This document shows, in pieces, positions 1 to 10,912 of a stretch of 64,000 bases of DNA. The notes beneath the pieces are model-generated. The model was not told where the DNA came from, searched no databases, and saw nothing but the letters and a program-made list of their open reading frames with translations. Origin of the DNA: Beverwykella pulmonaria. Lineage: Eukaryota > Ascomycota > Dothideomycetes > Pleosporales > Melanommataceae. Numbering within the stretch: the stretch's first letter is position 1; the number at the start of each line of letters is the position of its first letter. Position numbers and translations under genes: made by a program. The DNA lies in contig BCHH01000013.1 in NCBI GenBank assembly GCA_001599595.1, forward strand, positions 645,538 through 709,537. Direction: 5' to 3'.

Positions 1-165
1 CCGAGTTTCCTCTTCCTTGGCGGGATATCTTCTGTCACGTGCCTCGCTTACCTGCGCGAATCCTCGCTGTTCCTTTGCGCCCGCCTGCGCGCCGTGCTGC
101 GCCTGTTGACGGGGTTGGTTCCTCATCTGCAGCCCGCATCCGTGCTACTTCTTCGAACCGTAACA
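1..165. other. GC-rich segment, probable edge of a younger insertion
   Basis: This stretch is GC-rich and lacks the TAG/TAA-rich, RIP-like composition that starts abruptly at about base 166. The RNase H reading frame of the old gypsy relic (minus strand) runs down to about base 172 and then stops making sense. The last bases before the switch end in CA (164-165), as an LTR end would. I infer that this is the right-hand end of an element inserted into the relic, but the other end lies outside the window, so its target duplication cannot be checked. Confidence 0.4.
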
Positions 166-888
166 GTTTGATTTAATTAGGCAATTAGAGTCTAAGCATT
201 AGTCTTGATAGTAAAATAGATGCTGTATAGCTAGATGTAGAATTTCTTTAATGCCTAGACCACCACTTTGCACTTAAGCTTGGTAGAATGCTATTGGCTT
301 TCTCACTCTAACTACAATGTGCTCTTAAATTAGATTAGGTGTTGCTTTCTATTGCGACCTAGTTGTTCTATTACTGCGCCTCCACCTTTGCCGCTTACAT
401 TAACACCAACATACACTATAAGAAAGGGTTGGCTGTAGTTAATAGTTGCAAGTGCTAGCGCTAAACAGATGCTAGTTTTCAATGTATCTATAGCTTGCTA
501 GTAAGCGTTGGTCTATTCCCACACAGCGTCTATCCTAAGCAGGAGAAACAATAGTTTTGCGACAATTGCAAAGCAGAAGACCTAGATTTAATAGTACACA
601 CAAATTCTAACAAACATCTACACCTCCTTTACATTCCTGCAGTCTGGCTAATTAAGAATCTTGTCAACTTTGTTCTTTATTAGGTATTAACTATACTTGT
701 CAACCTTAAATCCAACAATAGCCATGCGCTGTATGCCCTATTTAGACTTAGACGCCTTAATAGTGCCGCCCGCACATTTAATGTTGTATAGCACATTGTT
801 AAGATCTTTAAGGTGTTCAAGAACAAAACAGCAGACGCCTAGAAGTAATTCCTTGTTATTGTATTAATCCTTAGAGCCTCCACACACT

Positions 889-906
889 ACATTATTAATA
901 AATGCG
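889..906 (-). other. RT catalytic block of the old gypsy relic, Asp-Asp changed to Asn-Asn
   Basis: The minus strand reads Phe-Ile-Asn-Asn where this gypsy family carries Phe-Val-Asp-Asp. GAT/GAC to AAT/AAC is a G-to-A change, the bottom-strand product of RIP. It removes the metal-binding aspartates, so the RT would be inactive even with the stops ignored. Confidence 0.65.
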
Positions 907-2169
907 CTTGCCTAAGTTAGGAAGTGTCTACCAAGCACCTTTATCACAACCCTAAGAAACGCACTAGGTAAGTTCATCGCACCTTGCACTATAGTACTTA
1001 TCCTCACCAATCTAATTAGAGTCTAGAATGCAGTCATGTCTCTGCTTTCTAGATGGAGGGTAATATAATTATAGCTAGAAAAGAAGTCTATAATAGTAAG
1101 AATCTTACATCTAGCATAATGTTCTAAGAAATTGTCTGTATTTAGAGGAAGGTTGGCATCTTAAACAGTAACCACGTTTATGTGTTGCGCGTTGTTGATT
1201 AATTAATATTTTCTGTCCTTTTTGGGCACTAAAAACCAAGGATTGCAGTATTAGCTGTTGCAATATTTAAGAACCTCTTGATTAATTTGCTCTTAGATTA
1301 TTTGTTAATATATTAGTTTAAGTTTCTTTAGCAGCTTAAAGCTAGGACACTGCTATACTTTGTGTGGAACTGTCTTGATCTTGTATAGTAGGCAGACATT
1401 GTTGGTAAACCTTCTAGATTCTGCCTAGTCCCATGCTAATGCACCTTTACAATTGAGAAGCATCTGCTGAAGCAAATAGATTTCTGCTAGCTAAAGAATG
1501 TCTCTATATGTTAGCTTAGATAGTCTCTCTAGAGTACACTACTGTCCGCGAGGGAACAGCGCGTAACGTTGTTTAAATAGGTAATTGTATGGGCCTAGCT
1601 GCAGACTATGCAGGGCTTCTTACTAGGTATGTCTATCAATAGCGCAGATTCTCTAGTCTGGCCTTCCAAACTCTATTAGTTTATCTAGCCAAGGCGTGTC
1701 AATAGGATAGATCTTCTTAGCAACACATTTGTGCATTGTGTTGCAGTGTTGCAATTGCCCATTCGCGTTATAGAAATAGTCTTTGGCTCGCAGCTCCTAA
1801 TAAGCTTGTTGATTTAGTTCCTGCATAATAGTGAACATCTTAGACGTTTAGTAGTCCTTTACTCTGTCCAAATGGTTATTATTCTCAGACCATGCAACAA
1901 AATCACGCCAATTTTGCTTAGTAAATATCCAGCCATATTCACCATACCCAAGTACATTGTTCGCGGGCAGCCATCTGTAGAGGAATTAATTGTCACGCGC
2001 TTTAGCAGGGGAGTAATAGTGCTCATTTTCAGTCACAGCAACAGGATGCGCGCCTTGTTTTGCCTTAAGAACTTAAGTCTAGATGGCAAAGCAATGTGCG
2101 CGGCTTAGGTTGTGGACAGACTAATAGGATTTGAGCTGTTTCACTTGCTAAGCCTGCTTAAATCTTATT

Positions 2170-2174
2170 AGTTA
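2170..2174. repeat. Target-site duplication (left), AGTTA
   Basis: This 5-bp copy is matched exactly at 9326-9330 on the far side of the element. Five bp is the usual duplication length for Ty3/gypsy integrases. Removing the element and one copy restores the minus-strand frame of the older relic. Confidence 0.9.
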
Positions 2175-2518
2175 TGTGATGACGAGCACGGTCTTCACTA
2201 TCGTGGATGCGCGCAGGCAAATGAAAGGATAAGTTGGCTCTATTTCAAGTACACTAAGATAGAGCGAGAAGAGGTTCTNAGGGAGAACAGTCCTATATAC
2301 AGAAGGGTATGGTCCGGGCCGCGGCCGACCAAGCAGGTTCTGAAAGGGCGGTGTGACATGGCGCGCCCTCGTCGTCCAACGTGGTTGAGCTGGTCGCGCG
2401 GCATGATCGCATCCGATGCATGTTCCTGGGATGCTCGTTGTTGAGCTCACCGCCTGATGCCCTTACCTCTGATGCGTGGTTATGTAATGTGTGGTTGCTG
2501 CTGAGCAGCACCATTACA
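2175..2518 (-). repeat. 3' LTR of the chromovirus
   Basis: It is 344 bp, the same length as the partner LTR at 8982-9325. I count seven differences, all transitions of the C:G to T:A kind, plus one ambiguous base at 2279. Six of the seven derived bases are in this copy. The ends form TGT...ACA. Confidence 0.93.
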
Positions 2519-2531
2519 TTACCCCCCTCTA
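2519..2531 (-). other. Polypurine tract of the chromovirus
   Basis: On the minus strand this reads AGAGGGGGGTAA and abuts the 3' LTR directly. That is the expected position for the primer of plus-strand DNA synthesis. Confidence 0.75.
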
Positions 2532-2599
2532 AGGGAGGCTCGTCCCTGAGCCTTAACTTACTGCCTCCTCTGTTCTAATCTCTGTGTCCGTGTTGTCCT

Positions 2600-5500
2600 T
2601 ACCCTTAAGGCTGCCTTGTCATCCTCGTCTGTTGCCTCCAGGTCCTCCTCCGCTTTATACGCTTTCAGCCAAGTTTCCAATTGAGCTGGTGGTCCTGCTT
2701 TGTCTGGATATGCCTTGTGGTAGTCTCTGACCTTGTGCGGGGCTCCTATAAAGCTACGAGCATTGTACCATGTCAGATCTGGGTTGTGAGCTACCTATGA
2801 GGCTTTGTATTGCAGTTAGCCACGGAATAGACGGCTGTCTAGGATCTCCTGCACAGGCCATTTGGGGTGGCTGTTGATTTCAATTGTGGGCTCCTCTGGT
2901 TCAATCTGGCCAGGCAGTGGTTTAGTTGAAGCTTTCCGCAGGCGTTTAGCATAGAAGACGTCGTACATGCGCATGTAGGCTGGTAACTTGACGTGATAGG
3001 AGTGTCCTTTCATTCCTATAATAGGGTAAGGCCCGTATGTCTGCTAGTCAAGCTTCTGACTAGGGCGGCCAGAAGTGAATCCTTTGGGTGTGACATATAC
3101 CTTATCTCCTACTGTGAAATCAGGCTCTTGGCGTTTCTTGTTAGCTTGACGCGCCTGTCGTTTCTGCGCCTGAGCGATGCCTTGCTGAGCTATCTCCGTG
3201 GCTAGCTTGACGGCGTCGTGACGGGCTTTGGCGTAGCTTTGAGCTTCCTCGCGTGACATCTGCTCCTGGACAGTAGAGTATGTCTGGGTGCGTTCTTCCC
3301 AGTCCCAGTGATAGGTAGGTTGATGACTAAATTCAATCTTGTAGGGCGATAGACCTGTAGTCTCGTGCGGCAATATTGCTTGTGCCCAGTCCATACACGG
3401 CAGCAGGTCTGACCAATTGTCCTGGTGGTAGTTGATAAACGGACGCAGGCGCTGATGACGCGGTGATGATGAATGCCGCAGAGGCGAACGTGATATGCTG
3501 TCGATAGCTTCTGCTTGATTCCAGTGAGCCGGCATAGCTTATCCATGAATGCTGAGGTGAACTGAGGACCTCAGTCTGATACTATTGACCTAGGAGGACT
3601 GAATACACGCCAGATATATTGATAGTACATATCAGCTGCCTGTTCTGCTGTTGTAGTCTTGTAGCAAGGCAATGAGAAGCAGCGCTTGCTTAGTCGGTCA
3701 ACTACAACAAAGGCACAGTCATATCCTTTCTTGTCAGGCGGAAAAGACTTGAAATCCATTGACACGTCTTGCCAGGCTCGTTCAGGTATTGGCAGTGATT
3801 TAAGCAAGCCAGGGGTCTTGTCGCGGGGTATGTGGCTCCATCAGCAGGCTTTGCAGGCAGCGACGTAGTTGTCAACATCCTTGCTCATTCTAGGCCAGTG
3901 GTATTGATCTTGGAGCAGCTTGCCTGTCTTTCGCTTTCCTGGGTGGGCAGTCACTTGGGTGGCATAGATGGTTTGAATCAGGTGGGTCCTTAGAAAGTGT
4001 ACCGCAGGGACTACTAGCTTGCCTCTATATAGGAGCAGTCCTGTGTCGTCAAGCTTCCATAGAGTTAATCTAGACAGGGCCTTTTCTCGAACATGCTGCA
4101 GGCTGCCATGGCTGCGATTTGCTTTGATGATGCGGTTAATCAGCGAGTGAGGATCCTCCAGCGGTGTTGAAGCCATGAAAGAATCAGATGCAGCGATCTC
4201 TATTGCGTTGACAGCTAGCAGACCTTTCGCTGCACAGGCTGCTAGGTTATTGCATGCGGCATTAATTACACTAATACTAATCTGTTTAGCTGATAGGAAG
4301 GCGCGTGTTTGTGCTGCTTTGTCCTTGTCCTTCTGCGTCTTCAGCTCTTCCTGCTTGCGGGATAGAGCGTCAGCTACCACATTGGCGGTGCTGGGGCGAT
4401 AGGTGAGCGACAGGTTGTAGTCGGCTATGCTCATTGCCCAGCGCATCTGTTGAGGTGTGAGCTCTCGCTTGGTTGCGAAGTATTCCAGTGCGCAGTAGTC
4501 AGTGAGGATACTAAAAGGCTCTGTCGTCTGCAAGCCTATAAGCTAAGAGCGCCACTCGCGTAGGCCTTAAACTACCGCTAGCATTTCTTTGTCATGTATG
4601 TCGTAGTTCATCTGGGTGGTGCTCATTGTCTTGGAATAGAAGGCCACAGGTCGCCAGAGACCGTCGTCTTGCAGCTGTGATAGTACTCCTGCAACCACTC
4701 CGTCGCTTGCGTCAGTCTCCATGCGGGTCTTGCGGTAGGGTGAATAGTGCGCTAGAACCTCGTCAGACAGCATCAGGTCCTTGGCTCGCTGAAAGGCAGC
4801 CAGTTCTTGTTCACCAAAGGTATGCCAGGCGCCCTTCTTGAGCAGCTTTGTCAGCGGTCGTACAATTTGTCTGTAGTCCTTCAAGAAAGCTTGATAGAAA
4901 TTGCAGAAGCCTAGGAAAGATTGCAGGCTTTTGACTGACGTGGGTACTAGCCAGTCCTGGACAGCAGCGACCTTTTCAGGATCCTTCTGGATACTGTCTG
5001 TGCTGACAATTAGGCCTAGGAACTTTGTCTTGGTGACCGCGAACTCGCTTTTCTTGATGTCTGCCTGGAGGCCTGCGTCTTTGAGCCGTTTGAGTACCTG
5101 CGCAACATGCTCCTCATGCTCTAGAGGATCCTCAGAGTAGATCAGGATATCGTCTAGGTAGGCAGTGCAGAAGTCGTCTAGCAGGCCATGAAGCACCTTG
5201 TTGATATACCGCTGAAAGGTAGCAGGTCCGTTGCACAAACTGAATGGCAATACGCGGTATTTGTAGTTGCCATACCGTGTGCGAAAGGTTGTCAGGTCCT
5301 CTACTTCCTCATTTAGTCAAATGCGATAGAAGGCTTGTTGAATATTAAGCTTGGTGAACACCTTGGCGCGCGCAAGCCTGGTAAGCGTCTCCTAGATCAG
5401 CGGGATAGGGTAAGCATCCTTCTTGGTGATTGCGTTGAGCTTCCGGTAGTCCACACAGAATCGCCACCCCCCTCCTGGCTTCTTAGCAAACAGTACTGGT

Positions 5501-6600
5501 GAGGCATAGCTAGCATTGCTGTGTGTGATGACTCCTCGCCGCAGGTGATCGTCTAGATAGGCTTTGACTAGCTCTAACTGCTCAAGCAACATGCTGTACA
5601 ATAGGCTTAAAGTGAGCGTGTTCTCAGCCGTCAACTAGATATCGTGGTCTACACCCCCGCAGTGTGGCGGTAGGATATCTGAATCCTTCTTAGAGAAGTG
5701 AACCAGTGTTGCGCCTGCATATCCTGGTGACGGTAGCTTGTCTTCAATCAACCTGCGCAGTTCTTCGTCAGGATCCTCCTCGCTAGGCTGTTTGTGGTCC
5801 TGAATCAGCTTGTCAACCTCATAGACGCTGAGGTGTCCTATCACTACATCCTTTCGCCGTGCGTGCATTATGAAGGCAGGAGCGTTGATTACATTGATTT
5901 CTAGGCCGGCTGAGGTAAGCGCTTCTCGTAATACTGCCTTGGAGCAGTGTCTAGTGGGCAGTGGTGCTAGTGGCTCCTTTGGATGCAGCTGCGCGGCCAT
6001 CTTCCTAAGGCTGTTCTGGTAGTCGCGGCGATGTGTTGTCTTTGCGCGCTGTAGGACTGCAACCTCTAGAAGCTTGTTGCGGCGGTTGGCATCAGCTTGG
6101 TGCGTGGGATTGGCTGCTTGCGAGGATACTTTAGTAGGAATAACAATGTCGCGCTTGCAGTTAATCTAAACATCCTCTAGCCATACTAGCGCGCGGTCCT
6201 TGCAGTTCAGCAGGGCGCCTGTTGCTTCAAGTAGCTTGCGTCCAACAATAAGATTGTGATTGCCAGTGTTGCAGAAAACAAAGAAGGTAGGGATACAACA
6301 GTTGTCTAGCACTAGATCTGCTTCAAAGTACTGATCCACTTGCCCATTTGGCTTGCTGTTGTATCCTGCTAGGGGAATTGGCTCTATCTAGCGTACTTTG
6401 GCTCCTAAGCCCTTCCTAACAGCTTGGATGTGTCGTGGGTGAAGAAAGTTGAAGCTGCTTGCGCCAGTGTTAATAAGGCTGTGTATCTTGATGGCTAGTC
6501 CGCCAGTAGAGATGCGGCAGGGCATTGTGAAGGGTTTGCTGCTGAAGAGCTGTCGCGGTGGATTAGATAGCTTGATAGCTCTGATCTGTGGCTCTAGGGG
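2600..6600 (-). pseudogene. Chromovirus pol: retropepsin, RT, RNase H, integrase, chromodomain-like tail
   Basis: The minus strand carries, in order: retropepsin near 6470; RT N-terminus with WRFCVDYRKLNAI (within 5392-5634); an RT palm with an intact YLDD (5148-5159); RNase H (from about 4800 to 4400); the integrase zinc domain with His-Cys residues (3841-3960); the integrase core (about 3050-3800); and a chromodomain-like end (about 2650-3013). The retropepsin reads Asn-Thr-Gly-Ala where Asp-Thr-Gly is needed; the changed codon is at 6469-6471. The core also shifts frame: GIKQKLSTAYH is in one frame and FINYHQDNWSDLL in another, so an indel lies near 3430-3500. The stop at 5392-5394 is TAG where Gln is conserved. 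It cannot encode a full polyprotein. Confidence 0.85.
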
Positions 6601-6611
6601 GGAGACTTTTC

Positions 6612-8087
6612 CTAGAGTGAGTCTTCCCCTGATTCGTCATCGCTGTCAGTAGTCTCCGCGGTATCCTCATGATCGCTATGCTCCTCGTCTGACAGAGTAG
6701 TTTCAACTAGCTTGTTCTTAGCGCGGTGCGGGTCTGGGCAGTTGCGGCTATAGTGTCCTGGCTTGTGACATTTGTAGCAGAGGCCTTCCTGTTGCTTCGC
6801 GGCTGCTGCTGGCTTGTGCGCTGGCTTGGGCGTTGGTGTTGATGCTGTCAATGCTGGCCGAGCAACAGTGGTTGATGGTTGACGCGGCGTTCTTCTAGCT
6901 TTCTTGTCAAGCTGCTTAGCAGTCCTTTTAGCTCCAAAGGCAAGCTCTCTAGCAAAGTCTTGAGCTAGATCCACATAGTTGTTGTACTGGTCACTGAGCT
7001 GTTGCTGGTAGATGCTCATTTGGGTGCGCAGGGCAGTTGGCAGCTTCTCGTGGAGCTCCTCCACCCATTGATCATCAGGGAGGCCGCGTTCTTGAGCAAG
7101 GCAGTAGAAGTCAGCTTAAAAGGAAGCAAAGTCTGCAGGGTTGCGCAGGTAGAGCCTTTAGAACTCGCGGCGCGCCTCACTCTTCCTGTGCGGATTGCCG
7201 TAGGCTCTCTCTAGGCAGTTAAGCATGTACTAGTAGTCAAAATCCTAATTGTTCTGTTGGATTGTGCGGATGAGCGTGGAGAGGTATTTGTTTAATTTAC
7301 CCTTAGTTACTGTTTGCATGTGCGAGACAATATTCTCCTGCGTAGCTTGCTCAGTAGCACCTTCAAACCAGTTATAGTTAGACCTAATCCTCTCTTCAAA
7401 GCCATCGCGCTATTGGTCAAAGGTAACCCTATCCTTGCCGTCGTCTAGGTGCTGTGGGTTGTTAAATCGTGCTAATCAACCTAATCAACTGCTGCGACTG
7501 TTGCGTGCGGGCGTGGCTAGCGGAGTAGCAGGCGTGTAAGGCGTTGTTTGACCAGCTCGTTTCTGGTAGGGAGTCGCTAGGCTGTTGTCTAGTTCTAACG
7601 CGTCTGTCTCGCGATGCGGTGTTGGTGTCTAAGGAAGGGTTGCGAAATGAGCCTTCTTAGCAGGCTGCAAGGTTGGCAGCAAGGTCTGCAGCGCTCAACA
7701 AGCTCACTCAGAGAGGAAAGGGTATAGTTGCTGCGGAGGTGGCGGCGTCCTTCCTTCTAGCTCCTTAATCTTGTCTTTGTGGGTCGCCACACGCTCTAGA
7801 GTGTTGTTTAGCAGCTGGCGCAGCCCCGCGACTTTGTCCTTTGCCTTAGTAAGCTTAGTCTTAGTCTTAGTAAGCTTGGTCTTAGTCTTAGTAAACTTTG
7901 TCTTAGTCTCAGAGAGCTGGACTATTGCCGTGGTAAGCTCTGCTTCAGCAGTGTTGAGGGCCTTTTCTAGCGTGTCTGAATAATCACGGGATGCTGACAG
8001 TCTGAGGCAGTAGCGTTCTAGTTTATTAGCAACAATTGCTGGCGCGACGGTCATAAGTTTAGAGAGCTTGACTACTATCTCCTGCAA
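6612..8087 (-). pseudogene. Chromovirus gag, RIP-interrupted
   Basis: The upstream part (7704-8087) is a Lys/Thr/Leu-rich coiled coil with a tandem TKTKL-type repeat (about 7840-7915). The central capsid-like part (about 7065-7260) reads well only if TAG stops are taken as Gln. The downstream part (6612-7064) carries a CCHC zinc knuckle, CYKCHKPGHYSRNC (about 6736-6780), then an acidic tail. The order coiled coil, capsid, zinc knuckle fits a gypsy gag that binds the element RNA. Stops at several points make it non-functional. Confidence 0.8.
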
Positions 8088-8472
8088 CAGGTAGGTGTTA
8101 TTGTCCTAGGTAATCTCCTTAGTAGTGATTGTGACAGGCCTTCTAGCTTGTTGTGCCTAAGCGCGGGCAAACTTGATTAAATGGTCTTCCTTAATTTTAT
8201 TGCTAGTGTAGTGCGTGGCACTGCATGCAAGGGCTTTGTAGCCTAGCGTATAGGCTTTGTTTGTTGCTGTTGCCTTGGGATCAACCTGTTTCTCTAGTTC
8301 TAAGAGCTTTCCTATAGTTCCAGCCTTATCCTTTCATGTGTGTGTAGAAGCTTCAGGTCCTCTAGTACAGTGGCGTATTTGCAATGTACTGGTGTCGGCC
8401 AATTAGATTTCAGCAGGCTGGCCTGCTTAAATCCTATTAGTGGAGCCGTGCTAGCAGTAAAGCTTATTAATT

Positions 8473-8600
8473 GGTTCTCAAGCAGGGAGAAGATGAGCTG
8501 GCGGAGCTCGCGATAGTAAGGTTCTTGGGCGAGGAGAAGAATTGTGAGCTGGCGAAGCTCGCGATGGTTGGTTGGTTCTCAGGCGAGGAGAAGGTGGTTG
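8473..8600. repeat. Short tandem repeat in the chromovirus leader
   Basis: About 2.5 imperfect copies of a roughly 50-bp unit start at 8473, 8520 and 8574. Each begins GGTTCTYRGGC and contains GAGCTGGCGRAGCTCGCGAT. They lie between the 5' LTR and gag. Confidence 0.7.
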
Positions 8601-8801
8601 TTGATCATAGTAATTGTGGTGGTGGTGTTAACTCTGTAGGCCCCCCCCTACGTGTTGGTTTGGCTGTAGCTCAGCTCTAAGCTAGCTACCAGCACAGGGC
8701 TTGTTCTTGAGGTTGCTCCTAGAGCAGTTATTGTGCTTCCTAAGGTGCACACCCAGTCCAACTAGGCTTCAGGCGATCTACTTAACAACCTACACGCGTT
8801 G

Positions 8802-8886
8802 TAGTCGTGCGATAGATCCCTAGGGCGGGCAATCCAGTTGAAGAACTAACAGTCCGTCATAGTCGTGCAATGGATCCCCAGGGGCG
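8802..8886. repeat. Two-copy direct repeat near the 5' LTR of the chromovirus
   Basis: AGTCGTGCRATRGATCCCY followed by AGGGGCGG-type sequence occurs at 8802-8827 and again at 8860-8886. It is in the untranslated leader, where packaging or dimerisation signals often sit; function is not shown. Confidence 0.6.
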
Positions 8887-8981
8887 GTCGTTTGACGAAT
8901 GCAAGGCTCAGCTTGATTGTGCGGTTTAACCTGGATATTGTGTCGCCGTCGTCTAGCCAAGTGAATGTAATCTTAGTGTAA

Positions 8982-9325
8982 TGTGATGACGAGCACGGTC
9001 TTCACTATTGTGGATGCGCGCAGGCAAATGAAAGGATAAGTTGGCTCTATTTCAAGTACACTAAGATAGAGCGAGAAGAGGTTCTTAGGGAGAACAGTCC
9101 TATATACAGAAGGGTATGGTCCGGGCCGCGGCCGACCAAGCAGGTTCTGAAAGGGCGGTGTGACATGGCGCGCCCTCGTCGTCCGACGTGGTTGAGCTGG
9201 TCGCGCGGCATGATCGCATCCGATGCATGTTCCTGGGATGCTCGTTGTTGAGCTCACCGCCTGATGCCCTTACCTCTGATGCGTGGTCATGTGATGTGTG
9301 GTTGCTGCCGAGCAGCACCGTCACA
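8982..9325 (-). repeat. 5' LTR of the chromovirus
   Basis: It is 344 bp, TGT...ACA, followed by AGTTA at 9326-9330. It carries only one of the seven C:G to T:A differences seen against the other LTR, so it is the better preserved copy. Confidence 0.93.
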
Positions 9326-9330
9326 AGTTA
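9326..9330. repeat. Target-site duplication (right), AGTTA
   Basis: Exact match to 2170-2174. Confidence 0.9.
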
Positions 9331-10135
9331 AAGTAATCGCGACCCTAGTTGAGCTAATTTTATAAACAAACTTGCTTTGTTAGGGTCTTTCTAGACATAA
9401 TAGGGATGCGCGTGCCCTATAGGCGCATCCCCTACTCTTTTCCTAATAGGTGTTAAACATAAGAATCTAGATCCCTAATAGGTTGATCTACAGTAATAAA
9501 TGTAGCATTGCGCTAGCTATCCTAGGACAAGATCCTGCATTTGCATTGTCTAGTAACACTCTATTTTATTAACAATTGCAAAGCAGCGCACTATAGGACT
9601 CCAAGGATAATAGACTAGTTAAGTCCTTGTATAATACAAAAATTGGCGTAAATAGTAACAATTCTAATAGTAACAGGTACATCCCATGCAGTTCTAACAT
9701 AAGGATCCATGCTTCTGTTGGTAGTAATCACCCCTTTGCCTTAACTTTCAAATTCTTTAATAACAAGGCTAAGCGCTTTAGCAGCAGAGTATCTTATAAT
9801 ATTTAGCATAGATCTACAATTAATTAGGCATTAGCCTTAGTGTTTATTAAATACTGCCCAGCAGGTAGGAAGTTCACCCTAGACCTGTGTAACTCTTGTA
9901 ATAGTGTTCTTAGTGTTTACAGTCTTGTTAGGAACCTAATCAAGGAGCTTGTTCTAAGTATCTCTAGTACTAAACACTTGGTGCTTTGAAATTAAATTAG
10001 ATTAAACACTACTAGCCTTAACTACGTTGCACTCTGCAAGAGGCATAATATCTGCACTAACATTGTCCTTATTAGGTAGCACTAAGGATAGAACAAGAGC
10101 ATTAACTAAGGCTAATAAATCTAGCAGTTTGTTTA
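9331..10135 (-). mobile_element. Old Ty3/gypsy relic, piece 2: end of gag region and protease region
   Basis: AT-rich RIPped DNA between the two younger insertions. The minus strand continues the frame of piece 1 across the copia element (the joined codons read on through the GTTTA target) and that of piece 3 across the chromovirus. The clean stretch 10002-10135 ends at a stop at 10002. Further down, the frame again reads as pol-like text with TAG/TAA in place of Gln/Trp. Confidence 0.7.
10131..10135. repeat. Target-site duplication (left), GTTTA
   Basis: Exact match to 16327-16331 on the far side of the copia element. Confidence 0.9.
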
Positions 10136-10493
10136 TGTTGGAATATATATCGATGTGGTGATCACGTGGTGATGTCGTGATCACATGTTTATCACATGAG
10201 ACACTAGCGACGCTTGGCGGCAAAGGGATGNNNNNNNNNNNNNNNNNNNNNNNNNNNNNNNNNNNNNNNNNNNNNNNNNNNNNNNNNNNNNNNNNNNNNN
10301 NNNNNNNNNNNNNNNNNNNNNNNNNNNNNNGTGATGTCGTGATCACATGTTTATCACATGAGACACTAGCGACGCTTGGCGGCAAAGGGATGATACAACC
10401 TCCTGAGCCTCACCTCAGATAGACACAGACACGAATCAATACTTTGCTTAGAACCCCCTTTGTTGCTATTGCAATAGCCCTGTGGAACCAACA
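10136..10493 (+). repeat. 5' LTR of the copia element, inflated by a gap
   Basis: As written it is 358 bp. Removing the 100 Ns and one of the two identical 62-bp flanks (10169-10230 and 10331-10392) leaves 196 bp, exactly the length of the 3' LTR. The LTR holds several GTGATCAC-type palindromes. Confidence 0.9.
10231..10330. other. Assembly gap of 100 N, probably with no missing sequence
   Basis: The 62 bases before the gap are repeated exactly after it. Two contig ends that overlap but were not merged would give this pattern. Confidence 0.9.
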
Positions 10494-10912
10494 CTAATCA
10501 GTGGTTGAACTCACAGTCAACCACAGACAGCTAGGTTAACAGAAGAGACATACCCTGAGGCCCAGGACTTTGCTAGTGCCCTCCAGCCTGTGTGCTAAGG
10601 GAGGTCAGCCTATTCTCACAGGCACAACCTCCAAAGAGCTTAATCAATCGCAGGGTTCATTTTACTACGCTCACCCGCGAAGACCAAGTTCGCGTCCATC
10701 ACGCAGAACAACCTTCTTTACGCTGCATCCGTCAAGATTCCAGCTTGTGCTAGATGTGGACACCAGGACCAGCGTCCAAACAAAGAAAACACAACCCCCC
10801 CCCCTCAATCACTAGCAAAACCGTCAATCCTGCTTAGTACACTGTTAAGATGGCATACAAGTTTCCTATACAATAGAAGGACCGCATTGACAAGGCCACA
10901 TGGACTACAGTA

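Larger units (their letters stand above)
166..2174 (-). mobile_element. Old Ty3/gypsy relic, piece 3: reverse transcriptase and RNase H, heavily RIPped
   Basis: Read on the minus strand, this AT-rich DNA keeps one long gypsy-type pol frame in which nearly every stop is TAG or TAA where Gln or Trp is expected. Recognisable blocks are the RT palm motif WFLVPKKDRKY (about 1203-1245), the DMTAF block (about 1030-1045), the catalytic block at 889-906, and RNase H text down to about 175. The catalytic FVDD reads FINN, as G-to-A changes would produce. The frame continues upstream across the chromovirus insertion into 9331-10135. The element is dead. Confidence 0.8.
2175..9325 (-). mobile_element. 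Complete Ty3/gypsy chromovirus-type LTR retrotransposon, lightly RIPped
   Basis: Two 344-bp LTRs (2175-2518 and 8982-9325) bound the element. Each begins TGT and ends ACA, and the whole is flanked by AGTTA at 2170-2174 and 9326-9330. In minus orientation the order is 5' LTR, leader with short tandem repeats, coiled-coil/CCHC gag, retropepsin, RT, RNase H, integrase and a chromodomain-like tail, then a purine tract and 3' LTR. Every domain is broken by TAG stops that restore to Gln or Trp. It sits inside the frame of an older gypsy relic, so it is the younger of the two. Confidence 0.93.

Noticed and set aside
2172..2578. Open frames within the chromovirus LTRs (also at 8973-9324)
   Set aside because: They appear in both LTR copies and have no coding character.
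10002..10422. Open frames running through the 100-N gap
   Set aside because: Their middle is Ns and their flanks are LTR sequence; only 10002-10135 (minus) belongs to a real relic frame.
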